DNA of 64,000 nt from G963422275 sp963422275 (GTDB lineage: Bacteria; Pseudomonadota; Alphaproteobacteria; Rhodobacterales; Rhodobacteraceae). Of this stretch, positions 45,535 through 53,841 are shown piece by piece. Location: positions 1,798,001 through 1,862,000 of the forward strand of contig OY729418.1 in the NCBI GenBank assembly GCA_963422275.1, written 5' to 3'. The first letter of the stretch is position 1; each line of letters starts with the position of its first letter. The position numbers were made by a program, and so were the translations under genes. Below the pieces are notes generated by a model. That model was not told the DNA's origin. It searched no databases and was given only the letters and a program-made list of their open reading frames with translations.

Positions 45535-47549
45535 TAACTTGGCGGCTGCGGTAGCCGCAGCCTGAACCATCGGCATTCAGCGTCGCTGTTCACGGACGCA
45601 AGCCATACGCCGTTGCGTGAACGGCAGTTGAACCAGCCTCTCCGTATATGGCTGGAAGGGCAACCTATCTGAACCGGATAATCCGCTATGGCATCCCCGC
45701 CGATCCCGTCATAACAGTGTTCCGCGGGCTGGTGCTCATATTTCCGCCCGATTCGCTCTATCTGGAAGGTTAGGCGGCGGGCGGGCTTTGCGTGAACGGC
45801 CAGTTCGAGGGTGTCGCCCGGGGCCAGATCGGTCCGCTTCGCGAATGCCGCGCCATCGGCGATCGGTTCAAGCTCGAATGTCGCGGTCTCGATGGCGTCC
45901 ACGCCATAGCGGTGCTCGCCCTTCCATAGCTGTCCCTCAGCGGTGAACTGGCCGGTGCGGATGCTGGCGATGTCGTAGTCGGGAAGCCGGCGCGTCGCGA
46001 CACAGCGCCCATCGTCCGCAAATCCGTAGGCATCGAAGTCGAAGTCCAGGTTGTCGAAATCGTATCTCTTGCGGTGGTCGGGAAGGTCGGCCTTGTCAAC
46101 CGGGATGAGGTGCAGAAAGAAGGGCGGCTCGATGTCTGTCTCCATGCACTGTTCCTTGATGTACACCAGTCTGTCTTCGTGGCGGTACACGTCGAAGCGG
46201 GAGCTGACGATCGGTTTGCCAGCCGTGGCTTGCTGATGGGATGAGCGAAGATCGGCGGCATCGAGCGAGAGCCACCTGTCCCATGCATCTCCTTCATCGG
46301 TGCGCCAGCCGGTTCTGATTCGATCGATGTCGTGGGGAAGGCCGAGGCCGACGATGCATCGGCCATCGTCCGTCAATCTGGCCCGTGGGACGGTGAAGTA
46401 GAGGTTGGCGTGCTCCCCGGCCTCGGCTATTTGCAGGAAAATCAGCGTGCCGATGTCCTCGGGTCGGCACGCTTGCTTGACGAATGTCAAGCGGCGCTCG
46501 CTCGAGTAAACATCAAATCGGGAACGAATGATTGGTTCGCGTCCGTCATCGATCAAGGCAGCGTCTGTCTTGATCGAGAAATGTTGCCAGGATGCCAATG
46601 CGATGCCGCCGGCGACGATCAGCGCAGCCGCGCCATGCCAGATGGGGAGTCGAATGTCCCGAAGCTCCAGAACGGGGAGCGCAGCCGGCAAGGCTGTCCT
46701 CCACCGCGGCTGAGCTGAAAACAGTTCCCAAGAATAGAAAAGGCAGAGAAGGCCCAGCAGATATTCCCGTGTTTCGTAAATTCCTTCTTGAATGACGGGT
46801 TGGTGGGCGTTCACAAACAAAACGGTCAGAACAGTCGCCGAGGTGACAACAGCGGCGACGGCCAGCTTTCCTTGTCTGCGGAACAGGGAGCAGATGACAA
46901 TAATCGACAGCGCGATGGAGAGGGTCGGCAGCAAAACTGTCTGTTCCCTGAAGATCAGATAAGCCTCGGGCTCACCAATTCTCGGATCACAGATCCATGA
47001 CAACAGCACCAGGAAACCCAACGCTATCCAAATGGATGGCAGAGGAATCCCGAACAGTGCGGTCTTCCTGGCGAAGTAGGCGGTGCACGTTGCAACGCAC
47101 AGACCCAAAGATCCGTAAAGCTGCACGAGGTAGAATAGATCGGTGTCGATATTGTGAAGATTGAACTCTTCCTGAGCATTGATGTCCATCAGGGCATCCG
47201 GAGTCGCAAATCCGATCAGGCGCTGCCCCCAACTGATCTCCTCGCCCGCGACGAGCACCATCACCAAGCCGCCAAGGATATGGAGGCAGCGTTGGGGAAA
47301 GCCCTTCTCCGCCCAAGCCGTGGCGAACAGCAAGAGGCCTGTGAGAAGAAACAGGCCGGCGGTGGCGTTCTCCACCCAGGAATCCTCTGTGGTCAGCGCT
47401 TTATAGAGCCACGGGTGGTTGATTGTGAGGTAGCTGAAGAAGAGTACGTGCAGGCAGACAATGAGATGTCTGACGGCGGAGGCTGGCGAATCAACGCCAT
47501 GCACGCTCGGGGGGGGGGGGGGGGGGGGGGCGGTGCTACTCGGCGGCAT
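45492..47549 (-). CDS. Polytopic membrane protein with repeated periplasmic domains, phase-variable
   Basis: From ATG 47549 (GGAG 9 bases upstream) a 685-residue frame. After MPPSSTA a run of seven Pro is encoded by the C22 tract. Residues 30-325 hold about nine hydrophobic helices (HLIVCLHVLFFSYLTI, LFLLTGLLLFATAWA, IWIALGFLVLLSWIC and others). Two homologous extracellular domains follow (SRFDVYSSERRLTFVKQ and SRFDVYRHEDRLVYIKE, each ending IRTGW/IRTGQF), then a beta-rich part running into the C15 tract, and the stop TAA 45492-45494. A one-base slip in C22 abolishes translation past the N-terminus. I recognise no named family for the membrane part. Confidence 0.75.
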   Translation of the reverse strand: MPPSSTAPPPPPPPSVHGVDSPASAVRHLIVCLHVLFFSYLTINHPWLYKALTTEDSWVENATAGLFLLTGLLLFATAWAEKGFPQRCLHILGGLVMVLVAGEEISWGQRLIGFATPDALMDINAQEEFNLHNIDTDLFYLVQLYGSLGLCVATCTAYFARKTALFGIPLPSIWIALGFLVLLSWICDPRIGEPEAYLIFREQTVLLPTLSIALSIIVICSLFRRQGKLAVAAVVTSATVLTVLFVNAHQPVIQEGIYETREYLLGLLCLFYSWELFSAQPRWRTALPAALPVLELRDIRLPIWHGAAALIVAGGIALASWQHFSIKTDAALIDDGREPIIRSRFDVYSSERRLTFVKQACRPEDIGTLIFLQIAEAGEHANLYFTVPRARLTDDGRCIVGLGLPHDIDRIRTGWRTDEGDAWDRWLSLDAADLRSSHQQATAGKPIVSSRFDVYRHEDRLVYIKEQCMETDIEPPFFLHLIPVDKADLPDHRKRYDFDNLDFDFDAYGFADDGRCVATRRLPDYDIASIRTGQFTAEGQLWKGEHRYGVDAIETATFELEPIADGAAFAKRTDLAPGDTLELAVHAKPARRLTFQIERIGRKYEHQPAEHCYDGIGGDAIADYPVQIGCPSSHIRRGWFNCRSRNGVWLASVNSDAECRWFRLRLPQPPSYPPPPPLSLMAHFP
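47509..47530. repeat. G22 homopolymer just inside the start of the membrane protein
   Basis: Twenty-two consecutive G (C22 on the coding strand) begin about six codons after the ATG at 47549. At this length the frame is open. Gain or loss of one or two bases would put it out of frame, as in phase-variable contingency genes. Confidence 0.95.
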
Positions 47550-47799
47550 GAAAGTCAAACTCCACAAATCCAGGAACTTTCCATCAGGCGGGCGTCACGA
47601 CTCTCCCCTGCGTGGCGATAAGCGCCAGCAGGAAGCCGGAGAACATCGTCTGCGCCCAGACGAACAGGCTCCAGACGCTTCCCGCCGTGCCCGCCAGGGC
47701 CAGCGCGCAACCTGCGGCAAGGCAGGGCTCCAGCACTAGGCGGTGCCGAGGCTGGACGCATCCGAGTTCCGCGCAGCCGGGCAGTGTCGTAGTTTCACT

Positions 47800-47957
47800 T
47801 TAAGCGCACCCTGCGCTCGTCCTGGACCAGCGATTGCAGACCGTCGTGCAATTTCCGCACTCTTCCGGCAGGTCGCGGCGAGACATCGTCGGCGCCTCGA
47901 TGGCTTAAACGCAAGAACCAAGTCTGCATCATGGCCCGCATCTATGGGTGCCCAACC
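47800..47957 (-). mobile_element. IS5-family (IS427 group) relic, short
   Basis: Shares with 26969-27270 the stretch GACCAGCGATTGCAGACCGT, CAGGTCGCGGCGAGACATCG and the end ATGGGTGCCCAACC. The middle of the transposase fragment is deleted. It lies beyond the G22 tract, before the ligase operon end. A hydrophobic open stretch just before it (47590-47730, minus) may be the tail of an unidentified membrane protein. Confidence 0.6.
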
Positions 47958-48114
47958 TGGGCAATGTTTAGTCCCAGCGCGGCTGCGCACAACTTTCACT
48001 CTCCCTGGCCGGCGCGATTCAAGGACGAAGACCTCGACGATCCCGGCAAGCCGGCTCGGCTCTTGCCGAACCACCTTCAGGAAGCGCTGGCGTCAGTTTC
48101 ACAGATATCGAGGG

Positions 48115-49002
48115 CTAGCTTCTCTGTTTCAATGCGCACATCCTGTCCCGGACAAGAAAGGCAATTTCACTGGGTAAATCGGCCACCGCCACCCCGTTTT
48201 TCTTGAAGGCCCTGCGCTTCGCTGCATGGGTGCCCTTTCCTCCCGACACTATTGCTCCTGCATGACCCATCTTCTTGCCCTCCGGAGAAATTCGGCCAGC
48301 AATGAATGCCACGACGGGCTTGCTCATCCCGGAGGCGAATTCCGCGGCGGTTTCCTCCGCCGTGCCTCCGATCTCTCCGCATAAAACGATTGCGTCGGTA
48401 CGCTTGTCATTCTCAAGCGCTTCCAGTGCATCCCGGATGCTTGTTCCAACGATGGGATCCCCCCCTATTCCAACAAAGGCTGATTGACCTAGGCCAGCTT
48501 GGGTCAGGTTCAAGCATACAAGCGTGCCGAGGCTGCCTGAGCGGGATACGATCCCGATGTTTCCCGGGCGGAATACATCCGTGTTGAACGCAGGCATGAT
48601 CCCGGCGAAGGTTTCCCCCGGAGTAACCAGGCCGGCGGTGTTCGGCCCGACAATCCGAACCCCATGACTGCGTGCCACAGCAAGCATTTCCATCACGTCG
48701 TGACCGGGAATGTGCTCAGCCAGACACACAACAGTCTTGGCTCCGGCCTCACAGGCATCAACTGCAGCGTTTTTGGCCGCCCGCGGCGGGACAAACAAAA
48801 GAGAGACATCGACGGCCTGCTCTCTGGCTGCTTCGCAGGCAGAGGCGAAAACCGGCAATCCCAGATGCACTTCGCCGGCCTTTCGCGGATTTACCCCTCC
48901 CGCAACGGTTGCACCGTAGTCCTGCATTGACTTTGTCCAGAAAGTCCCCTGCCTGCCGGTCATTCCTGAAACCAGAATCCGATGGGTTTTCGTCAGAATC
49001 AT
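48115..49002 (-). CDS. Succinyl-CoA-synthetase alpha-like ligase subunit
   Basis: A 295-residue ADP-forming acyl-CoA ligase alpha subunit. The CoA-binding Rossmann fold is at the start (ILVSGMTGRQGTFWTKSMQDYG, GVNPRKAG), with the phosphohistidine loop in MGHAGAIVSGGKGTHAAKRRAF and GIVSRSGSLGTLVCL. It overlaps the beta-like subunit gene by 4 bases. Because it sits behind an acylating aldehyde dehydrogenase and a TTT transporter rather than with the citric acid cycle genes, it probably activates the imported acid, for which sulfoacetate is the best candidate. Malate-CoA ligase is an alternative. Confidence 0.85.
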   Translation of the reverse strand: MILTKTHRILVSGMTGRQGTFWTKSMQDYGATVAGGVNPRKAGEVHLGLPVFASACEAAREQAVDVSLLFVPPRAAKNAAVDACEAGAKTVVCLAEHIPGHDVMEMLAVARSHGVRIVGPNTAGLVTPGETFAGIMPAFNTDVFRPGNIGIVSRSGSLGTLVCLNLTQAGLGQSAFVGIGGDPIVGTSIRDALEALENDKRTDAIVLCGEIGGTAEETAAEFASGMSKPVVAFIAGRISPEGKKMGHAGAIVSGGKGTHAAKRRAFKKNGVAVADLPSEIAFLVRDRMCALKQRS

Positions 49003-50135
49003 CCGGCACCCCCCTCGGCCGCCGCCACGGCTGCCCGAACGGCATCGTCCATCAATTCAAAAGGTTGGATTCCCAGCCGGGTGCGCACCAAAGCAACAGC
49101 TTCCCGGTCGCCTGTCCCGTGAATCGTGAAAAACACGGGGATGCGAGGATCAAGATCAAGCCACCCCCGGATCACGCCCTCGGTCATCACGTCCGTCCGA
49201 GCGAAGGCACCGCAGAAATTCACCACGAGACTGCGTACATTCGGGTTCTTCAGGACGATCTTTAGCGCCTCCGTCGCTCTGGTGTAGGCCTCCCCTCCTA
49301 TCTCCAGGAAATTTGCAGGCTTGCCGCCAAAATGCGAAATCGCATCCATGGTCGTCATTGTCAGTCCGGCCCCATTGGCCAGCACTCCCACCGAACCATT
49401 CAGCTCGATGTATTTCAGTCCAGCAGCGGAGGCTTCCTTCTCGATAGCCGTGAGCGGTTCAGCAGACTTCAGGGAAGCAGCGGCTGGATTCCTCTCGGAC
49501 GACGCCTCATCCAGAGCGAGCTTGCAGTCCAAGGCCACGACATCGCCCGAAATCGAGATGGCCAGAGGATTGACTTCAATGAGATCCGCGTCCAAGTCCC
49601 GGTATGCACTGTAGAGGCCGACCAGCGCCTTGCAAACCGAATCGTCTGCACCGTCCAGCTTCAACCCAGCGACGGCCTTGCTTGCCTGGGTAAAGTCCAG
49701 CCCATCGAGAATGTTGACGAAGATGCGTCGAACAGCGTCCGGATCTTGCTGCATCGCCTCTTCAACATCCATGCCGCCCATCGTGGAAAACAGCAACAGC
49801 GGCCCTTGCGAAGGCGCATCGCTCAGCACCGCCGCATAGCATTCGATCGAGACCGGCACCTGCTCCTCAACCAAAACCTTTTTGACGCGATGCCCGTCGA
49901 TGTCCATGCCCAAGATCGCCCGCCCCGCGGCGAAGGCCTGCGTAGGATCATCTGCCCGAAGTATTCCACCCGCCTTTCCGCGCTTGCCGGTCGGCACTTG
50001 CGCCTTGACCACACATGGACCGAGGCGGGCAGCAGCTTTTTCCGCACCTTCCGGTGTATCGGCGGTTTCTCCCTTCGGCACCCGGATGCCGTACGACCGA
50101 AGCTTGGGCTTGATCAGATACTCACATACGCTCAT
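48999..50135 (-). CDS. Succinyl-CoA-synthetase beta-like ligase subunit
   Basis: A 378-residue ATP-grasp subunit. VVKAQVPTGKRGKAGGILRADD is the nucleotide-binding start; LLLFSTMGGMDVEEAMQ, DADLIEVNPLAI and GSVGVLANGAGLTMTTMDAISHFGGKPANFLEIGGEA match the beta-subunit family, the last being the CoA/phosphate tunnel region. It pairs with the alpha-like gene, overlapping it by 4 bases, and its own start overlaps the dehydrogenase stop. As I recall, two-subunit ADP-forming sulfoacetate-CoA ligases exist; the context fits one. Confidence 0.85.
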   Translation of the reverse strand: MSVCEYLIKPKLRSYGIRVPKGETADTPEGAEKAAARLGPCVVKAQVPTGKRGKAGGILRADDPTQAFAAGRAILGMDIDGHRVKKVLVEEQVPVSIECYAAVLSDAPSQGPLLLFSTMGGMDVEEAMQQDPDAVRRIFVNILDGLDFTQASKAVAGLKLDGADDSVCKALVGLYSAYRDLDADLIEVNPLAISISGDVVALDCKLALDEASSERNPAAASLKSAEPLTAIEKEASAAGLKYIELNGSVGVLANGAGLTMTTMDAISHFGGKPANFLEIGGEAYTRATEALKIVLKNPNVRSLVVNFCGAFARTDVMTEGVIRGWLDLDPRIPVFFTIHGTGDREAVALVRTRLGIQPFELMDDAVRAAVAAAEGGAG

Positions 50136-51562
50136 CGGCCAAACGCCTTCCAGTAGGGACCAAACAGCTCCTCTTCGGTCGGCCTGTCTTCTGGCACGGT
50201 GCTTACCAAGTGCGTCACGTTAATGAAGTGCCTGTAGTTCAGATTTTCGGAAATCGTGTTCCCAGCCCAGGTGCCGCCTCCCATGGAAAGCGTGAACGGA
50301 AGGCAGTTTTCGAAACTGCCTCCATTTCCAAAGGTGTGGGCTTGATTGACGAGCACGCGAACCACGTCGGTTTCTGCAGCAAGCTCGCGAGCATGTCGCG
50401 GTTCGTTTGTGTGAATTCCGACCGAATGCCCCTTTCCCTTGACCTCAAGTATCGCTTTGACGATCCGCTTGGCTTCCTCGAAGTCGCTGGCTCTGTATAC
50501 GGCAAGGACCAAGGACAGTTTCTCGTCCGCAAAGCCTTGGCTGCTGCCCGGAGCAACCTCCTCCACCATGAAAAAGCGGCTGGCTCTTGCCATCTCGGGC
50601 AGGCCGAAGGCCGTGGCAGAAACATCCGCGTCCTTGGCGATCACGTTCCGGTTCAGCTTTCCGCCGTGCCACAAGATTTTGGCAATGCGTCCCTTTTCGC
50701 TGTCCGAGCACCGCCAGCCGCCGACCCGTTCAAGCTCTTCCAAGGCATTCTCGTAAACGCTATCCAAGACCACTATGGCGTTTTCAGATGAACAGGATGT
50801 GGCGTTATCGAACGTCTTGGACTTTGCAATCTGCTGGGCTGCATCTTCAAGGTCAGCAGAGGAATCGATGATGACTGGCACATTGCCCGCTCCCACCCCG
50901 ATGGCAACGGTGCCCGATCGCATCGCGCGCTCAACATTGTTTTGTGAACCGGTGACCACAGCGAGATCGACGTTTTCAATGAGCGAGTTTGTCATCTCCT
51001 TTGTAACAGGTGCCGGGAGCACTTGAATCAGATCCTTCGGGTGCCCGGATTTCTCCAGTGCGCCTCGCATCAGATTCACGGTTTTCGAACTGGTGCGACA
51101 GGCGGATGGCGATGGCGCAACAATGACCGCGTTGCCTCCCTTCAATGCCATCATCGCCTTGCTCACCGGCGTTGCCGCTGGATTGGTCGCGGGACAGACC
51201 GCGCCGACAACTCCTACTGGCTTTCCATACTTCACAAGCCCTGCAGCCGGGCAATCCTCGATCACTCCGACCGTCTTCGCTCGCAGCAGGTCCCGCAGGG
51301 TTCCAAATGTCTTGCGAGAGTTCTTGATCACTTTCGACTCGACGTTGCCGAGTCCGGTTTCGGATACGGCCATCTTGGCAAGCATCAGTGCATTTTCCGG
51401 ACTGAAGACGGACCAAGCCACAGCCCTTACTGCCATGTCAACGCGATCTTGGCTGTCGTTTTCGTACGCGCAAATTGCCTTTCGAGCTTTCTGGACCAAG
51501 GCAACAACAACTCCTTCGGCATCGCCTGCGCCACCGGTATGTCGATTCAAGCCGCGTTTCAT
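50132..51562 (-). CDS. Acylating aldehyde dehydrogenase, SauS-like (sulfoacetaldehyde dehydrogenase)
   Basis: A 476-residue CoA-acylating dehydrogenase that would reduce an acyl-CoA to its aldehyde with NAD(P)H. Diagnostic blocks: GLGNVESKVIKNSRKTFGTLRDLLRAKTVGVIED, PVGVVGAVCPATNPAATPVSKAMMALKGGNAV, GVGAGNVPVIID and FDNATSCSSENAIVVLD with the catalytic Cys. These match SauS of sulfoacetate catabolism more than acetaldehyde dehydrogenases. It lies between the TTT transporter and the ligase genes. The next enzyme expected, sulfoacetaldehyde acetyltransferase (Xsc), is not in the window. Confidence 0.82.
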   Translation of the reverse strand: MKRGLNRHTGGAGDAEGVVVALVQKARKAICAYENDSQDRVDMAVRAVAWSVFSPENALMLAKMAVSETGLGNVESKVIKNSRKTFGTLRDLLRAKTVGVIEDCPAAGLVKYGKPVGVVGAVCPATNPAATPVSKAMMALKGGNAVIVAPSPSACRTSSKTVNLMRGALEKSGHPKDLIQVLPAPVTKEMTNSLIENVDLAVVTGSQNNVERAMRSGTVAIGVGAGNVPVIIDSSADLEDAAQQIAKSKTFDNATSCSSENAIVVLDSVYENALEELERVGGWRCSDSEKGRIAKILWHGGKLNRNVIAKDADVSATAFGLPEMARASRFFMVEEVAPGSSQGFADEKLSLVLAVYRASDFEEAKRIVKAILEVKGKGHSVGIHTNEPRHARELAAETDVVRVLVNQAHTFGNGGSFENCLPFTLSMGGGTWAGNTISENLNYRHFINVTHLVSTVPEDRPTEEELFGPYWKAFGR

Positions 51563-51606
51563 GGTTTGTCCCTCTGAACCATCTGTCGCTGCAATTCGCC
51601 GGAATG

Positions 51607-53130
51607 TCAGCCGGGCGCCATTGCCTGGTTTTTCATGCGAATCTCGCGGACAATCGAGGACAGTATGGCCATTGCGCCGAGCGCCAGCAGGATTGCAGCA
51701 ATCGGCCGAGAGAAAAAGCCCGTGTAGTCGTACTGCATAAGCTGCATTGATTTTGAAAACGCGGATTCACCGAGTTTTCCCAAGATCAGCCCAAGCACTA
51801 TCCCGGCGGCGGAATATCCTGAGGCCCGCAGAAAATATCCTATGATGCCGGCCGCAAACATTATCCAGACGTCAATGATCAGGTTGCGGAGCGCGAAGGC
51901 TCCGATTGCCGCGAGAAGCAGTATTCCGGGAGCAAGCCATCGGAATGGCACTCTCAGGATGTGGACCACCGTCTTTGTCTGAACCCAGCCAAGCATCACG
52001 ATCAGAAGGTTGGCCCAGAACATGGCCGCGAATGTGATCCAGACCAAGTCGCCCGAAGTTATGAAGATTAGCGGTCCAGGCTCCATGCCGTGGATCTGAA
52101 AAATGCCCAGTATCATCGCCGTCAGGGCGCCTCCTGGAAGGCCAAGGGCCAACAGCGGAATCATCGCGGCACCTGTTGCGGCATTGTTTGCTGTTTCGGA
52201 GGCCACGACCCCTTCAAGTTCTCCCTTGCCGAAATTTGCACGGTTGCGCGACCAACGCTGCGCTTGGCTATATCCGAGGAAAGCGGCCAGTGTGGCCCCA
52301 ATTCCCGGCAGAATGCCGGCGAAGAAGCCGATAACGACCGACCTCAGCATCGTGTAACGAACGCGCCAGAATTCGGCAGCGCTTGGAAAATCAAGAGATG
52401 CCTTCGGCCGCTCGCGTATTCCCTTCGCGATGTTGGTTGCTTGAACGAGCACCTCGGATACGGCAAAGAACCCCAGTATCATGGGAATGAAATGAATCCC
52501 GGCGGAAAGATAGTACGACTTGTACTCCTTTCCAAACAGGGCCCATTCGTTGAATCTCGGAATGCCGCCAACCGGATCGGTCCCCACCGTGGCAATCAGG
52601 AGACCGGCGAACACCGACAGCCATCCCTTCCAGAGCGTGGAAGCCCCAATGGAGGCGGACACAGAGAGTCCGAAAAATATGAGCGCGAAAATCTCCTGCG
52701 GACCGAAAGCGCGCACAGCCCAGTTGGCGATTGCACCGGTTGCGCCCATCATGAGGCAGGTGGACGCAACTCCGCCAAGCGCTGAGCAGCAAACCGCCGC
52801 GCCTATTGCCTTTCCAGCGCGACCTTTGACCGTCATTGGATAACCATCAAAGCAAGTTGGAGCGTTTTCCGGAGCGCCGGGGATGTTGAAGAGAATCGCC
52901 GTGATGGCTCCTCCAAATACGCCGGAACAGTAAATCACGGAATACAGCATGACCGCGTGGGCTGGATCCATCGTTAGCGTGAACGGGAGAAGCACCGCCC
53001 CAAGAGTGAGCATGTTCACGCCAGGCACAGCGCCGAAGAGCATTCCGCCAAAGAGACCGCACGCAAACACCAAGATGCTTATCGGGTCACCGAACAGCAT
53101 CGAGGTTCCGTTGATGAATGATTCTATCAT
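51607..53130 (-). CDS. TTT transporter large subunit TctA
   Basis: A 507-residue membrane protein with about twelve helices. Family motifs: GGMLFGAVPGVNMLTLGAVLLPFTL, NIPGAPENAPTCFDGYPMTVKGRAGKAIGAA, GFFAGILPGIGATLAAFLGYSQAQRW, ASETANNAATGAAMIPLLALGLPGGALTAMILG. Together with the upstream TctB and TctC it should import a carboxylate or sulfonate driven by an ion gradient. It starts 5 bases after the tctB stop. The SauS-like gene follows 44 bases after its stop. Compare the fused version at 38516. Confidence 0.92.
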   Translation of the reverse strand: MIESFINGTSMLFGDPISILVFACGLFGGMLFGAVPGVNMLTLGAVLLPFTLTMDPAHAVMLYSVIYCSGVFGGAITAILFNIPGAPENAPTCFDGYPMTVKGRAGKAIGAAVCCSALGGVASTCLMMGATGAIANWAVRAFGPQEIFALIFFGLSVSASIGASTLWKGWLSVFAGLLIATVGTDPVGGIPRFNEWALFGKEYKSYYLSAGIHFIPMILGFFAVSEVLVQATNIAKGIRERPKASLDFPSAAEFWRVRYTMLRSVVIGFFAGILPGIGATLAAFLGYSQAQRWSRNRANFGKGELEGVVASETANNAATGAAMIPLLALGLPGGALTAMILGIFQIHGMEPGPLIFITSGDLVWITFAAMFWANLLIVMLGWVQTKTVVHILRVPFRWLAPGILLLAAIGAFALRNLIIDVWIMFAAGIIGYFLRASGYSAAGIVLGLILGKLGESAFSKSMQLMQYDYTGFFSRPIAAILLALGAMAILSSIVREIRMKNQAMAPG

Positions 53131-53135
53131 GACAC

Positions 53136-53729
53136 CTAGATTCCCGTTCGGACGATGGCTATGATCGCGTTGTTGATGTCATAGAACGGGTTGGCTCGAC
53201 CAACCGGCAGCGCAACGAAAAACAGACGCGTAAAGACAAGCAGGGCAATGCCATAGATTGTCAATGTTACCGACAGCAGCGCCCAAATGGAACGAACCTC
53301 CAGCAAGAGCAGCAAGAGCAGGATGAAAAACGGCGCGGAAACATAAAACCCAACTCGGGTGGCAACGAACAAGTAAAGGAATGGAGCCAGAAAGAAGCAT
53401 CCGCGCTGAATAATGGACTGGTATGAACTGAATGCAGCGACCGTGCGGGCATTTTTTGACCCGGTCACAGCCGTGATTTCTCGGTTGCTGTCAGCGGAAG
53501 TCGTGTCGCGCCAGAGGGTCATAATCTGCCAGCCGAGCTGGCATGTGGCGCCAATCAGCAGGGCAACGCATACTGCTCGCGGCCAACCGCTTGGTCCGTA
53601 GGCGTAGACGGAAATCTCCTGATCAAAGGTAGGAATCTGCAGATAGGCAACTGTTACCAGCACAACCCAGACAAGCCACTCAAGAGCAGGCCGCCAAACC
53701 TGACGCATCATCATCACAACATCAGGCAT
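53136..53729 (-). CDS. TTT transporter small subunit TctB
   Basis: A 197-residue membrane protein with four helices (ALEWLVWVVLVTVAYLQIP, AVCVALLIGATCQLGWQIM, GCFFLAPFLYLFVATRVGFYVSAPFFILLLLLLLEVR, LLSVTLTIYGIALLVFTRLFFVALP), typical of TctB. The frame is open to 53774, but that start lies inside the hairpin at 53751-53780, so the ATG at 53729 (GGCGGGATGCCTG context) is preferred; a start a few codons later is possible. It lies between tctC and tctA. Confidence 0.85.
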   Translation of the reverse strand: MPDVVMMMRQVWRPALEWLVWVVLVTVAYLQIPTFDQEISVYAYGPSGWPRAVCVALLIGATCQLGWQIMTLWRDTTSADSNREITAVTGSKNARTVAAFSSYQSIIQRGCFFLAPFLYLFVATRVGFYVSAPFFILLLLLLLEVRSIWALLSVTLTIYGIALLVFTRLFFVALPVGRANPFYDINNAIIAIVRTGI

Positions 53730-53750
53730 CCCGCCGACACCAAGGTCTGT

Positions 53751-53780
53751 GGTCGCTTGCCGCCTTGCCGGCAAGCGACC
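53751..53780 (-). terminator. Intercistronic hairpin between tctC and tctB
   Basis: Perfect 12-bp stem GGTCGCTTGCCG (53751-53762) and CGGCAAGCGACC (53769-53780), 6-base loop. A second weaker stem (GGGCAG...CTGCCC, 53790-53821) lies between it and the tctC stop. Probably reduces tctBA expression relative to tctC and protects the 5' message. Confidence 0.65.
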
Positions 53781-53841
53781 AAAATTCGAAGGGCAGATAG
53801 CAGTTCAAGCGCTACTGCCCTTATTCGTCACAGAAAACCCT

